From Arthrobacter sp. MSA 4-2 (GTDB taxonomy: Bacteria; Actinomycetota; Actinomycetes; Actinomycetales; Micrococcaceae): 64,000 nucleotides of DNA. The position numbers and the translations under genes were made by a program. The notes under the pieces were generated by a model that did no database searches, had not been told where the DNA came from, and worked only from the letters and a program-made list of their open reading frames with translations. This document shows, in pieces, positions 35,132-43,802 of the stretch (position 1 is the first letter of the stretch; each line of letters starts with the position of its first letter). The stretch is from assembly GCF_016405885.1 (NCBI RefSeq), contig NZ_JAEKGC010000007.1, forward strand, positions 124,001 to 188,000, written 5' to 3'.

Positions 35132-35401
35132 GTGGCCCTTGACGCCGCTATCAAGCAGGAAATCATCAAAGAGTACGCCACCTCCGAAGGGGACACCGGT
35201 TCCCCCGAGGTGCAGATCGCGATGCTTTCCCGCCGCATCCTCGACCTGACCGAACACCTGAAGATGCACAAGCATGACCACCACACCCGTCGTGGCCTGC
35301 TTCTTCTGGTCGGACGCCGCCGTCGCCTGCTGGACTACCTGCGCGACACCGACATCACGCGTTACCGGACGCTCATCGAGCGCCTCGGCCTGCGCCGATA
35401 G
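35132..35401 (+). CDS. rpsO: 30S ribosomal protein S15
   Basis: 89 residues, full-length uS15. [20 protein letters not shown], the loop and helices that bind 16S rRNA near helix 22, is followed by [20 protein letters not shown] and [23 protein letters not shown] start with AGGAG 6 nt upstream. S15 binds early in 30S assembly. It lies directly before pnp as in many bacteria, separated by a strong hairpin. Confidence 0.98.
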   Translation: MALDAAIKQEIIKEYATSEGDTGSPEVQIAMLSRRILDLTEHLKMHKHDHHTRRGLLLLVGRRRRLLDYLRDTDITRYRTLIERLGLRR

Positions 35402-35408
35402 GTTGTAT

Positions 35409-35449
35409 GGAAGGCGGCGCCATCTCCCCAGGAGACGGAGCCGCCTTCC
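35409..35449 (+). terminator. Hairpin between rpsO and pnp
   Basis: A 19-bp stem (35409-35427 with 35431-35449; loop CCA), with 17 Watson-Crick pairs. It begins 7 nt after the rpsO stop. It may terminate rpsO transcripts or, as in E. coli, be an RNase processing site in the rpsO-pnp mRNA. The remaining 220 nt before pnp hold no other strong element. Confidence 0.75.
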
Positions 35450-35670
35450 GCTTATGCCCGGTCAGTCCGGGTGCACCACCGCTAGATAAACATCTGGAGC
35501 CAGCAGGCACCGCGCATTCGCGGTCCTCGGTAGTGATCTCCGGGAGGCGGGCCGCAGGGGCCGCCGTCCCGTGGATCTCGATCGAAGACCGGGTGCACAG
35601 GCGGCCCACGAGGGGCCGCCCGACAATGGTGCCGACTGCCCCCACCACAAAGAAACGGAGGTGACTCTCT

Positions 35671-37929
35671 ATGGAGGGTCCCGAGATCCAATTTGCTGAA
35701 GCCGTCATCGACAATGGCCGCTTCGGAACACGCACCGTCCGCTTCGAGACCGGCCGCCTTGCCCAGCAGGCCGCCGGCGCAGCGATGGTCTACATCGACG
35801 AAGACACCGCGCTCCTTTCGGCGACCACCGCCGGAAGCTCCCCGCGCGAAGGCTTCGACTTCTTCCCGCTGACCGTCGACGTCGAAGAGCGCATGTACGG
35901 CGCCGGGCGCATCCCGGGCTCGTTCTTCCGCCGCGAGGGACGCCCCTCCACCGAGGCGATCCTCGCCTGCCGCCTGATGGACCGCCCGCTGCGTCCGGCC
36001 TTCGTCAAGGGCCTGCGCAACGAGGTCCAGATCGTCGTCACCGTGCTGGCGATCAACCCCGACGTCCGCTACGACGTCGTCGCCATCAACGCGGCCTCGA
36101 TGTCAACCCAGCTCTCCGGACTTCCCTTCTCCGGCCCGATCGGCGGCGTCCGCGTTGCGCTCGTCTCCGACGGCAGCGGAAATGACCAGTGGATCGCCTT
36201 CCCGAAGCACTCCGAGCTCGAGAACTCCGTCTTCGACATGGTCGTTGCGGGCCGCGTCGTCGGTGACGACGTCGCCATCATGATGGTCGAGGCCGAAGCG
36301 ACCGACAACTCCTGGAACCTCATCAAGGAAAACGGCGCCACGGCACCGACCGAGGAGATCGTCGCCGAGGGCCTGGAAGCGGCGAAGCCGTTCATCCGCG
36401 CCCTGTGCGAAGCGCAGTCGGACCTGGCCTCGCGTGCGGCCAAGCCGACGGTCGAGTTCCCCGTGTTCCTCGACTACCAGGACGACGTCTACGCCGCCGT
36501 CGAGTCGGCCGCCGCGCAGAAGCTCGCCGAGGTCTTCCAGATCGCCGACAAGCAGGAGCGCAACACCGCCTCCGACGCCCTCAAGGCCGAGGTCCTCGAG
36601 TCCCTCGCCGGGTCCTTCGAGGGTCGCGAGAAGGAGCTTTCGGCAGCCTTCCGCTCGGTCACCAAGGCCGTCGTGCGCCAGCGCATCCTCAAGGACCAGG
36701 TCCGCATCGACGGCCGTGGGCTTTCCGACATCCGCAAGCTCACCGCCGAGGTCGAGGTCCTGCCCCGCGTCCACGGTTCGGCCATCTTCGAGCGCGGCGA
36801 GACCCAGATTCTGGGTGTCACCACGCTGAACATGCTCAAGATGGAACAGCAGATCGACTCGCTGTCCCCGGTGACGCGCAAGCGCTACATGCACCACTAC
36901 AACTTCCCGCCGTACTCCACCGGTGAGACCGGCCGCGTGGGTTCGCCCAAGCGCCGCGAAATCGGCCACGGCGCCCTGGCCGAGCGTGCCATCGCCCCGG
37001 TCCTGCCGAGCCGCGAGGAATTCCCTTACGCGATCCGCCAGGTCTCCGAGGCGCTGAGCTCCAACGGCTCCACCTCGATGGGCTCGGTCTGCGCCGCGAC
37101 GCTGTCCCTGCTCAACGCCGGTGTCCCGCTGCGCGCACCCGTCGCGGGCATCGCCATGGGCCTCGTTTCCGATGAGGTCGACGGCCAGACCCGCTACGCG
37201 GCGCTGACCGACATCCTCGGAGCCGAGGACGCCTTCGGCGACATGGACTTCAAGGTCGCCGGTACCTCCGAGTTCGTCACCGCCATCCAGCTCGACACCA
37301 AGCTCGACGGCATTCCCGCCTCCGTGCTGGCCGCCGCGCTGAAGCAGGCCCGCGAGGCCCGCCTCCACATCCTCGGCGTGCTCGAAGCCGCGATCGACGC
37401 CCCGGACGAGCTCTCCGAGTTCGCGCCGCGGATCATCTCGGTCAAGATCCCCGTTGACAAGATCGGCGAGGTCATCGGCCCCAAGGGCAAGATGATCAAC
37501 CAGATCCAGGAGGACACCGGCGCCGACATCTCCATCGAGGATGACGGCACCGTGCTGATCGGCGCGACCGACGGCGGCTCGGCCGAGGCCGCCCGCGCAG
37601 CGGTCAACGCCATCGCGAACCCCCAGGTTCCCGAGATCGGCGAGCGCTACCTGGGCACCGTCGTCAAGACGACGACGTTCGGCGCGTTCGTCTCCCTCAC
37701 CCCGGGCAAGGACGGCCTGCTTCACATCTCCGAGCTGCGCAAGCTCTCGGGCGGCAAGCGCGTCGACAACGTCGACGACGTCGTCGCGGTGGGCCAGAAG
37801 GTCCAGGTCGAGATCACCAAGATCGACGACCGCGGAAAGCTCTCGCTGTCGCCGGTGGTCGCCGAAGAGGCTGCCGACGACGCCGGGATCGAGCTCCCTG
37901 AGGTGCCCGCCGAGGACACCGTCAGCTAG
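35671..37929 (+). CDS. pnp: Polyribonucleotide nucleotidyltransferase (PNPase; guanosine pentaphosphate synthetase type)
   Basis: 3'-5' phosphorolytic RNA degradation, and in actinobacteria also reported (p)ppGpp-related activity. 752 residues: first RNase PH domain (about 15-150), helical linker, second RNase PH domain (about 335-560) with the catalytic [14 protein letters not shown] segment, KH domain ([19 protein letters not shown], about 597-650) and S1 domain ([20 protein letters not shown], about 660-730). ATG at 35671 has GGAGGTGA 6 nt upstream, the strongest ribosome site in the window. An exceptionally stable hairpin follows, and then an M16 peptidase gene, the usual neighbour. Confidence 0.98.
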   Translation: MEGPEIQFAEAVIDNGRFGTRTVRFETGRLAQQAAGAAMVYIDEDTALLSATTAGSSPREGFDFFPLTVDVEERMYGAGRIPGSFFRREGRPSTEAILACRLMDRPLRPAFVKGLRNEVQIVVTVLAINPDVRYDVVAINAASMSTQLSGLPFSGPIGGVRVALVSDGSGNDQWIAFPKHSELENSVFDMVVAGRVVGDDVAIMMVEAEATDNSWNLIKENGATAPTEEIVAEGLEAAKPFIRALCEAQSDLASRAAKPTVEFPVFLDYQDDVYAAVESAAAQKLAEVFQIADKQERNTASDALKAEVLESLAGSFEGREKELSAAFRSVTKAVVRQRILKDQVRIDGRGLSDIRKLTAEVEVLPRVHGSAIFERGETQILGVTTLNMLKMEQQIDSLSPVTRKRYMHHYNFPPYSTGETGRVGSPKRREIGHGALAERAIAPVLPSREEFPYAIRQVSEALSSNGSTSMGSVCAATLSLLNAGVPLRAPVAGIAMGLVSDEVDGQTRYAALTDILGAEDAFGDMDFKVAGTSEFVTAIQLDTKLDGIPASVLAAALKQAREARLHILGVLEAAIDAPDELSEFAPRIISVKIPVDKIGEVIGPKGKMINQIQEDTGADISIEDDGTVLIGATDGGSAEAARAAVNAIANPQVPEIGERYLGTVVKTTTFGAFVSLTPGKDGLLHISELRKLSGGKRVDNVDDVVAVGQKVQVEITKIDDRGKLSLSPVVAEEAADDAGIELPEVPAEDTVS

Positions 37930-37950
37930 GTGCCCGCGGTTCCGCCGCCG

Positions 37951-37988
37951 ACGGCCCCGCCGTGGACCCTGGTCCACGGCGGGGCCGT
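37951..37988 (+). terminator. Very stable hairpin after pnp
   Basis: An uninterrupted 18-bp GC-rich stem (37951-37968 with 37971-37988) beginning ACGGCCCCGCCGTGGACC, with centre CT. It starts 22 nt after the pnp stop and is followed by TTGG. Likely terminator or 3'-end protector. Confidence 0.85.
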
Positions 37989-38028
37989 TGGCCGTTCCCC
38001 GATCGACGCTCAACCCTGAGAGACCCCG

Positions 38029-39399
38029 ATGTCACTGCCTTCAGCTGTTTCCCTTCCGCTGCTCCCCACGCCGCTTGCCGACGGTGAGAGCGGCGACCCG
38101 ACCTTCGTGGCCGGCGACCCCGGCGGGGCCGTGGTCCGCCGATCGGTGCTGCCCGGCGGAGTGCGCGTACTGACCGAGGCGATGCCCGGGCAGCGCTCGG
38201 CCACCATCGGGTTCTGGGTCGGGGTCGGATCACGGGACGAGGCCGAGGGCGAGCACGGCTCCACCCACTTCCTTGAGCACCTGCTGTTCAAGGGCACCCG
38301 GAAGCGTTCCGCCCTGGAGATCGCCTCCGCCTTTGACGAGGTCGGCGGCGAATCCAACGCGGCGACGGCCAAGGAGAACACCTGCTACTACGCCCGGGTG
38401 CTCGACACGGACCTGCCCCTGGCCATCGATGTGATCGCGGATATGGTCACCTCGGCCATCCTCGACCCCGAGGAACTCGAGCAGGAACGCGACGTCATCC
38501 TCGAGGAAATCGCGATGGACAGCGATGACCCCGCCGACGTCGCGCACGAGGAGTTCGTCTCGGCCGTCCTTGGCGGCCACCCCCTGGGGCGGCCCATCGG
38601 AGGCACGCCCGAGGCCATCCGCGCCATCCCGCGCGACGCGGTGCTGGCCCACTACCGCCGGTACTACACCCCCGCCGAACTCGTCGTCACCGCCGCCGGC
38701 GGCCTCGACCACGACACCGTCTGCCGGCAGGTGCAGCAGGCACTCGAGGAGGCCGGCTGGGTCCTCGAGGAGGGCGCCGTGCCGGTGCCCCGCCGCCCCG
38801 GCAGGCCCGTCGAGATCTCCGGTGCCCCCGGAGTGCATGTGATCCGCCGCGCGGTCGAACAGGCCAACATCCTGATCGGCTGCCCCTCACTGGTGGCCAC
38901 GGACGAGCGCCGCTTCGTCATGAGCGTGCTGAACGCCGTGCTCGGCGGCGGCATGTCCTCGCGGCTGTTCCAGGAGATCCGGGAGAAGCGGGGCCTCGTG
39001 TACTCGACCTACTCCTTCTCTGCCTCCTACGCCGACGCCGGCTACTTCGCCATGTACGCCGGGTGCTCACCGGCCAAGACAGGACAGGTCATTGCCCTTC
39101 TGGGGGAGGAGCTTGACCGCCTCGCCCGCGACGGCATCAGCGAGGAGGAACTGCGCAAGGCCGTGGGCCAGCTCTCCGGCGGCCTGGTGCTCGCCCTCGA
39201 GGACAGCAGCTCGCGCATGTCGCGCCTCGGCCGCTCCGAACTCGTTTCGGGGGAGTTCATCGACCTCGATGAGTCCCTCGCCCGGGTCCGTGCCGTCACC
39301 CCGGCCGAGGTCCAGGAACTGGCCGCGGAGCTGGCCGCCGCGCCGCGCACCACGATGGTTGTCGGACCCTTCGACGGTCCCGCGGACTTCGGGCTGTAG
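38029..39399 (+). CDS. M16 family zinc metallopeptidase
   Basis: 456 residues, one M16 peptidase domain plus the inactive-type C-terminal M16 domain, like mitochondrial processing peptidase beta. Inverted zinc motif H80-F-L-E-H84 is intact, and the downstream third-ligand region ERDVILEEIAMDSDDPADVA is present. Relatives beside pnp (YmxG/PepR types) degrade peptides, and their physiological role is unclear. The first 35 residues are a nonconserved leader. No obvious strong ribosome site. Its 3' end faces the moaD gene across a 70-bp gap. Confidence 0.92.
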   Translation: MSLPSAVSLPLLPTPLADGESGDPTFVAGDPGGAVVRRSVLPGGVRVLTEAMPGQRSATIGFWVGVGSRDEAEGEHGSTHFLEHLLFKGTRKRSALEIASAFDEVGGESNAATAKENTCYYARVLDTDLPLAIDVIADMVTSAILDPEELEQERDVILEEIAMDSDDPADVAHEEFVSAVLGGHPLGRPIGGTPEAIRAIPRDAVLAHYRRYYTPAELVVTAAGGLDHDTVCRQVQQALEEAGWVLEEGAVPVPRRPGRPVEISGAPGVHVIRRAVEQANILIGCPSLVATDERRFVMSVLNAVLGGGMSSRLFQEIREKRGLVYSTYSFSASYADAGYFAMYAGCSPAKTGQVIALLGEELDRLARDGISEEELRKAVGQLSGGLVLALEDSSSRMSRLGRSELVSGEFIDLDESLARVRAVTPAEVQELAAELAAAPRTTMVVGPFDGPADFGL

Positions 39400-39437
39400 G
39401 CGCCCGGAGGCAGTGCGCCCGACGCGGGCGCGCCGGC

Positions 39438-39473
39438 CTGACCGCTGCGGCGGCCGGTGGAGCTGCCGGTCAG
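39438..39473. terminator. Hairpin between M16 peptidase and moaD (convergent)
   Basis: CTGACCG (39438-39444) pairs with CGGTCAG (39467-39473). The right arm includes the moaD stop codon, as in the rbfA-side terminator. The loop is long and GC-rich, so confidence is moderate. Confidence 0.45.
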
Positions 39474-39724
39474 CCGCCCGCGAAGGGCGGCAGGACGTCG
39501 AGGACGTCCTGCTCGGCCAGGACCCGGCCGCGGTCACGCAGCGCCACCTCGTTCAGCAGGAAACTGCTGCGCCGCAGGACCTGCTCCATTGACGGGCTTT
39601 GGGTTCCGGCATAGCGGTCGCCGATGATAGCCAGGATGTCTTCGACGGTGGCCCCGGCGCCGTCGAGCGTTTCCTCGGCGGTGCCCGCTGCCGCGCGGGC
39701 CGCACCGAAATAGCGGATCAGCAT
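39470..39724 (-). CDS. moaD: MoaD: molybdopterin synthase small (sulfur-carrier) subunit
   Basis: 84 residues, beta-grasp fold: MLIRYFGAARAAAGTAEETL, VEDILAIIGDRYA and VALRDRGRVLAEQDVLDVLP. It ends in FAGG, the Gly-Gly terminus that is adenylated and thiocarboxylated before sulfur transfer to precursor Z together with MoaE. Start ATG directly abuts the moaA stop, so they are co-translated. The activating MoeB-type enzyme is not in this window. Confidence 0.92.
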   Translation of the reverse strand: MLIRYFGAARAAAGTAEETLDGAGATVEDILAIIGDRYAGTQSPSMEQVLRRSSFLLNEVALRDRGRVLAEQDVLDVLPPFAGG

Positions 39725-40795
39725 TCAGCCACCGATCGCGCTCATCGAGCGGTCGGGCTGGATGAAGCCCTCGGCACCGAGCCCGGTCCGGGCCATCCCG
39801 TGCGCCTTGGGCTTGGCCCACATCGCCTCCTGCCACCGCCGGGCGACGGCGGCGTCGTCAGCGCCCGAGCGCAGCAGTTCCCGCAGGTCCGTCTCCTCAC
39901 GGGAGAACAGGCAGCTCATCACCTTTCCCTCGGCGGTGATCCGGGTCCTGCGGCAGTCGGCGCAGAACGGCTCAGTGACGGAGGCGATGATGCCCACCGA
40001 GCCCACGACCGTCTCCGGTGCGCTGCGCCGCCGCACCTCCCACCGCTCGGCCGGCGCGCCGTCGCGGCTGCGCGGGTCGGCGGTCAGGACGAAGGCCGGT
40101 TCGAGCAGCGCGCGCATCTCGGCGGCCGTGACCATTCCGTCCCGGGTCCAGCCATGGTCGGCGTCAAGGGGCATCTGCTCGATGAACCGCAGCTCGAACC
40201 CGCGCGAGACGGCCCATTCGAGCAGCTCGGGGGCCTCATGGTCATTGATGCCGCGCATCAGCACCGCATTGATCTTCACCAGGCCCAGCCCCACCTCCGC
40301 AGCGGCCTCGATCCCGCGCAGCACCCGGTCGAGGAACGGACGCCGGGTCAGCTGGGCGAAGGTCCCGGGGTGCAGGGAGTCCATCGAGACGTTGATGCGG
40401 GTGAGTCCCGCCTCCTTCAGGAGGGCGGCCTTCCGATCGAGCCCGAGCCCGTTGGTCGTCAGGGAAATCGGAAGACCGGGGTGGGCGGTGCGCAGGTCCG
40501 AGATGATCTCCACCAGGTCCGCCCGCACCAGGGGTTCCCCACCGGTCAGGCGGAGCTCGCGCACCCCGAGGAGGTCGACGCCGATCCGCACCAGGCGCAC
40601 GATTTCGGCCCGGGAGAGCACCTGCTCCTTCTGCAGCCAGTTGAGGCCCTCCGCCGGCATGCAGTAGGTGCAGCGCAGGTTGCACTTGTCGGTCAGCGAC
40701 ACGCGCAGATCGGTGGCGCGGCGCCCGAAGGTGTCGAGCAGGCCTCCGCCCGGATCCGTGGGTGCCGGGCCCGGCAGCCCGAGAGATATTCCCAT
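39725..40795 (-). CDS. moaA: GTP 3',8-cyclase MoaA
   Basis: Radical-SAM enzyme that with MoaC turns GTP into cyclic pyranopterin monophosphate. 356 residues. The N-terminal cluster ligands are Cys38, Cys42 and Cys45 (CNLRCTYC). GGEPLVR and NGLGLDRKAALL are SAM-barrel motifs. The C-terminal cluster motif CADCRRTRITAEGKVMSC is complete. The protein ends in GG, a feature known to matter for catalysis in MoaA. A TAACCT -10 box ends 6 nt before the ATG, predicting a leaderless mRNA. Confidence 0.96.
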   Translation of the reverse strand: MGISLGLPGPAPTDPGGGLLDTFGRRATDLRVSLTDKCNLRCTYCMPAEGLNWLQKEQVLSRAEIVRLVRIGVDLLGVRELRLTGGEPLVRADLVEIISDLRTAHPGLPISLTTNGLGLDRKAALLKEAGLTRINVSMDSLHPGTFAQLTRRPFLDRVLRGIEAAAEVGLGLVKINAVLMRGINDHEAPELLEWAVSRGFELRFIEQMPLDADHGWTRDGMVTAAEMRALLEPAFVLTADPRSRDGAPAERWEVRRRSAPETVVGSVGIIASVTEPFCADCRRTRITAEGKVMSCLFSREETDLRELLRSGADDAAVARRWQEAMWAKPKAHGMARTGLGAEGFIQPDRSMSAIGG

Positions 40796-40801
40796 AGTGA
40801 G

Positions 40802-40807
40802 AGGTTA
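40802..40807 (-). promoter_or_regulatory. -10 box of moaA-moaD (leaderless)
   Basis: Minus-strand TAACCT ends 6 nt before the moaA ATG at 40795. It lies in the 268-bp divergent region shared with moeA. No molybdenum-cofactor riboswitch structure was recognised there. Confidence 0.5.
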
Positions 40808-40926
40808 CGCCTTTTCGCATCCGCTCCACGGGCGAATATGGAGCCCTGGGACAGGCAGGTCGAGTGGCTGCTCCTCATTCAGCCCCGCCGGGGGCCGCGG
40901 AGGCCCCCGGCGGACTAGGGTTGAAG

Positions 40927-41032
40927 CACCGCAGCACCGCAACACCGCAGCACCCCCGGCCAAGCTCCAGCACCCAGCCCGACCCGCACCACCGCCCGCC
41001 GCCGAGACACCGACCGACCCGCCGCCGAGACA
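40927..41032. repeat. Octamer tandem repeat and 15-bp direct repeat in the moaA-moeA gap
   Basis: CACCGCAG, CACCGCAA, CACCGCAG and a degenerate fourth unit run head to tail from 40927. Downstream, CCCGCCGCCGAGACA occurs at 40995-41009 and again at 41018-41032. The region is C/A-rich on this strand and reads as simple-sequence expansion; no operator symmetry was seen. Confidence 0.65.
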
Positions 41033-41063
41033 TCCGCCCACGGGGCGCAGCCGAAAGGACGTC

Positions 41064-42398
41064 ATGACCCGCAGCGTTTCCGAGCACCAGTTGGCGGTCG
41101 AACAGCTCCTAAGCGTCGGCGGCTACGCCCGCGCCGGGCGCGGAGCCGGCGCCGCGGAGTCCCTTCCGCTCAGCGCGGCTCTCGGCCGGGTCCTCGCCGC
41201 GGACGTCCATGCCCCGGTGGCCCTTCCTCCCTTCGACAACTCGCAGATGGACGGATACGCGGTGCATCTGCGCGACCTGGGGGACGGCTCGGCGGCGGCA
41301 GGAGACGGCCAGCATCCCGATGGCCACCTCCGGCTCCACGTGGGGGCGCCCGTTCCCGCCGGCAGCTCCCCGCCGCCGCTTGAGCCCGGCACCGCCGTGC
41401 CGATCATGACCGGGGCGATGGTTCCCTCCGGCACCGGCGCCGTGGTGCCGATCGAGCGCGCGGACCCGCCGCGGTTCCCCGCCCTGTCCGGAGGCCACGG
41501 CGGGCCGCCCGTGGTGCGGCTGCCCGCCGGAACCCCTGCGGGCACTTTCATTCGGCGCGCCGGCAGCGACATCGCCGCCGGGGAACTGGCCCTGGCGGCC
41601 GGGACCCTGCTGGGCCCGGCGCAGCTGGGGTTGCTGGCTGCCTGCGGCCTGGCCGAGGTCGCCGTCCGCGCGCCCTTCCGTGTCCTCCTGCTGTCCACCG
41701 GGGACGAAGTGACCGAGCCCGGCGGGCCGCTCGGGGACGGCCGGATCTACGACGCCAACACCACCCTGCTTGAGGCCGCCCTGCGGGAGGCCGGCGCCGA
41801 GGTCCTCCGGACCCGGGTCCTCTCCGACGACCCGGAGAAGCTGCGCGAGGCGCTCGACACCCCGCCCGCGGCGGAGGTCCACCTGATCCTCACCTCCGGC
41901 GGCATCAGCCAGGGCGCCTACGAGGTGGTCAAGCAGGCCCTGTCCGGCAGCGGCGTCGAGTTCCCCGTGGTGGCTCTGCAGCCCGGCGGGCCGCAGGCCA
42001 TCGGCACGCTCGGCGGGGTTCCGTTCCTCGGCTTTCCCGGGAACCCCGTCAGCGCCCTCGTGTCCTTCGAAATGTTCCTCCGGCCGGCCCTGACGGCCCT
42101 GACCGGCGCGCCCGCACCGCGGGTCGCGCTTCCGGCCCGGCTCACCGCGCCGGCGTCGTCCCCGGCCGCCAAGCACCAGATCCGGCGCGGGCTGTACCGG
42201 GACGGGCAGGTCGAACTCATCGGAGGCCCTGGATCCCATCTGCTCAACGCCCTCGCGGGCTCGAACGCCCTCGTCCACTTCCCGGTCGGCCTCTCTGCGG
42301 CGGCCGCCGGCGACGAAGTGACCGTCTGGCTCATCGGCCCCGTCCCGCCGCCGGAACCTCCCGCGCCGGCCCCAACCGACCAGGAGCTGCCCTCATGA
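41064..42398 (+). CDS. moeA: Molybdopterin molybdotransferase MoeA
   Basis: Inserts molybdate into adenylylated molybdopterin. 444 residues. Motifs in order: LPPFDNSQMDGYAV, PIMTGAMVPSGTGAVVPIE, RRAGSDIAAGELALAAGTLL, LLSTGDEVTEPGG, ILTSGGISQGAYEVVK and PFLGFPGNPVSALVSFEMF. An insertion near residues 75-95 (GDGSAAAGDGQHPDGH) is not common. ATG at 41064 follows GAAAGGA. First of four coupled genes; its stop overlaps moaC as ATGA. The C-terminal 20 residues are proline-rich. Confidence 0.95.
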   Translation: MTRSVSEHQLAVEQLLSVGGYARAGRGAGAAESLPLSAALGRVLAADVHAPVALPPFDNSQMDGYAVHLRDLGDGSAAAGDGQHPDGHLRLHVGAPVPAGSSPPPLEPGTAVPIMTGAMVPSGTGAVVPIERADPPRFPALSGGHGGPPVVRLPAGTPAGTFIRRAGSDIAAGELALAAGTLLGPAQLGLLAACGLAEVAVRAPFRVLLLSTGDEVTEPGGPLGDGRIYDANTTLLEAALREAGAEVLRTRVLSDDPEKLREALDTPPAAEVHLILTSGGISQGAYEVVKQALSGSGVEFPVVALQPGGPQAIGTLGGVPFLGFPGNPVSALVSFEMFLRPALTALTGAPAPRVALPARLTAPASSPAAKHQIRRGLYRDGQVELIGGPGSHLLNALAGSNALVHFPVGLSAAAAGDEVTVWLIGPVPPPEPPAPAPTDQELPS

Positions 42399-42886
42399 CA
42401 CCCAACGAACCCGCCGACGCACCCGCGCTGTCCCATGTCCGGGCCGACGGCACCGCACACATGGTCGATGTCTCCGCCAAGGCCGTGACAGCCCGCCAGG
42501 CGGTGGCACAGTCGGTCCTGGAGACCAGCGCCGGGGTCGTCGCCATGATCACCGACGGGTCGCTGCCCAAGGGGGACGCCCTCGCCGTCGCCCGCGTCGC
42601 CGGGATTATGGCCGCCAAGCACACCTCAACCCTGATCCCGCTGTGCCATCCGCTGCCGATCAGCCGCGTCTCGGTCGACTTCACCGCCGACGCGGGGACC
42701 ATCACGGTGACGGCGCTGGTCAAGACGACCTCGGTGACCGGGGTCGAGATGGAGGCGCTGACCGCCGCCTCCATCGCCGCCCTGACCCTCTACGACATGA
42801 TCAAGGCCGTCGACCCGCGCGCCGTGATCCGGGAGACGAAGGTCCTTTCGAAGACCGGCGGGAAGAGCGGAGACTGGAGCGTATGA
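42395..42886 (+). CDS. moaC: Cyclic pyranopterin monophosphate synthase MoaC
   Basis: 163 residues, normal length. MVDVSAKAVTARQAVAQS at the start, LIPLCHPLPISRVSVDF (active-site His and Lys region), GVEMEALTAASIAALTLYDM with the conserved Glu and Asp, and KAVDPRAVI with the conserved Lys. It converts the MoaA product to cPMP. Overlaps the genes on both sides by 4 nt. Confidence 0.96.
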   Translation: MTPNEPADAPALSHVRADGTAHMVDVSAKAVTARQAVAQSVLETSAGVVAMITDGSLPKGDALAVARVAGIMAAKHTSTLIPLCHPLPISRVSVDFTADAGTITVTALVKTTSVTGVEMEALTAASIAALTLYDMIKAVDPRAVIRETKVLSKTGGKSGDWSV

Positions 42887-43368
42887 CCCCGCTGAGGAAC
42901 GCCGCGGTGATTATCGCCTCGACCCGCGCCGCCGCCGGCGCCTACCAGGACGAATGCGGCCCCCTCGTGGCCGGCTGGCTCCTCGAGCACGGCTTCGCCG
43001 TGCAGGACGCCGAGGTGGTGCCGGACGGGGACGCCGTGGGCGAGGCCATCGGCCGGGCGCTGGCTGCCGGGCCGGCCGTGCTCATCACCAGCGGGGGCAC
43101 CGGCCTGAGCGTCGACGACGCCACGCCGGAGCAGACCCTGCCCTACCTCGACCGGCAGCTGCCGGGCATCATGGAGGCGGCGCGCCGGGCGGGAGCGGAC
43201 AAGGTGCCCACCGCGGCCCTGACCCGCGGCCTGGCCGGCACCGCCGGACGCACCTTCGTGATCAACCTTCCGGGCTCACCCGGGGGAGTGCGTGACGGGC
43301 TCGCCGTCCTCGAACCGCTCATCGGCCACATCTGTGCCCAGCTGGAAGGATCCCATGACCACCAGTGA
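42883..43368 (+). CDS. mog: MogA/MoaB family molybdopterin adenylyltransferase
   Basis: 161 residues. AAVIIASTRAAAGAYQDECG, LITSGGTGLSVDDATPEQT (the MPT-binding GGTG loop with the conserved Asp), and NLPGSPGGVRDGL. It activates molybdopterin by adenylation before MoeA acts. Whether MogA or MoaB is the better name cannot be decided by eye. Overlaps moaC by 4 nt and moaE by 14 nt. Confidence 0.92.
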   Translation: MTPLRNAAVIIASTRAAAGAYQDECGPLVAGWLLEHGFAVQDAEVVPDGDAVGEAIGRALAAGPAVLITSGGTGLSVDDATPEQTLPYLDRQLPGIMEAARRAGADKVPTAALTRGLAGTAGRTFVINLPGSPGGVRDGLAVLEPLIGHICAQLEGSHDHQ

Positions 43369-43783
43369 AGTCGTCCGTGCCTGTGTCTCGGACACGCCCA
43401 TCACCCCCGAAGAGGCCGTGGCTGCCGTGGACTCCCCGCGGTGCGGCGCCGCGGTCTCCTTCAGCGGCGTCGTGAGGAACCACGACGGCGGGCGGGAGGT
43501 CACCTCGCTGACCTACACCTCCCACCCCAGCGCCGAGCGGGTCATCGCCGAGGTCGCGGCCGAAATCGCCGCCCGGCACGTCGGCGTGCGCCTTTGGGTG
43601 GCGCACCGGATCGGCCCGCTCGAAATCGGCGACTCGGCCCTCGTGGCCGCCGTCGCCGCCGCCCACCGTGGCGCGGCCTTCGCGGCCTGCTCGGAACTCG
43701 TCGACGCCGTCAAGGAGCGCGTGCCGGTCTGGAAGGAACAGTTCTTCACCGACGGCACCGTGGAATGGGTCGGCGCCGGGTAG
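43355..43783 (+). CDS. moaE: MoaE: molybdopterin synthase large subunit
   Basis: 142 residues. CGAAVSFSGVVRNHDGGREV, TYTSHPSAERVIAEVAAEI, AHRIGPLEIGDSALVAAVAA, and the C-terminal VPVWKEQFFTDGTVEW with the active-site lysines. With thiocarboxylated MoaD it inserts the two dithiolene sulfurs. ATG lies within the end of mog, after AAGGA. Ends 19 nt before dapB. Confidence 0.95.
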   Translation: MTTSEVVRACVSDTPITPEEAVAAVDSPRCGAAVSFSGVVRNHDGGREVTSLTYTSHPSAERVIAEVAAEIAARHVGVRLWVAHRIGPLEIGDSALVAAVAAAHRGAAFAACSELVDAVKERVPVWKEQFFTDGTVEWVGAG

Positions 43784-43789
43784 GAACAG

Positions 43790-43795
43790 TAGGCT
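43790..43795 (+). promoter_or_regulatory. -10 box of dapB (leaderless)
   Basis: TAGGCT ends 7 nt before the dapB ATG at 43803, within a 19-nt gap after moaE. It gives dapB its own start separate from the molybdenum genes. Confidence 0.5.
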
Positions 43796-43802
43796 GGGAG
43801 GC

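Noticed and set aside
36103-38013. A 636-codon minus-strand frame opposite pnp
   Set aside because: Same antisense artefact; it has Asp/Gly/Leu-rich sequence without any recognisable fold and pnp is certain.
40796-41063. Possible molybdenum-cofactor riboswitch before moeA or moaA
   Set aside because: The gap is C-rich simple sequence, and moaA appears leaderless; no multi-stem fold could be drawn.
43668-43802. Upstream in-frame extension of dapB overlapping moaE
   Set aside because: It encodes nonconserved Arg/Ser-rich residues from the shifted moaE sequence; the ATG at 43803 has a -10 box and gives the family N-terminus.
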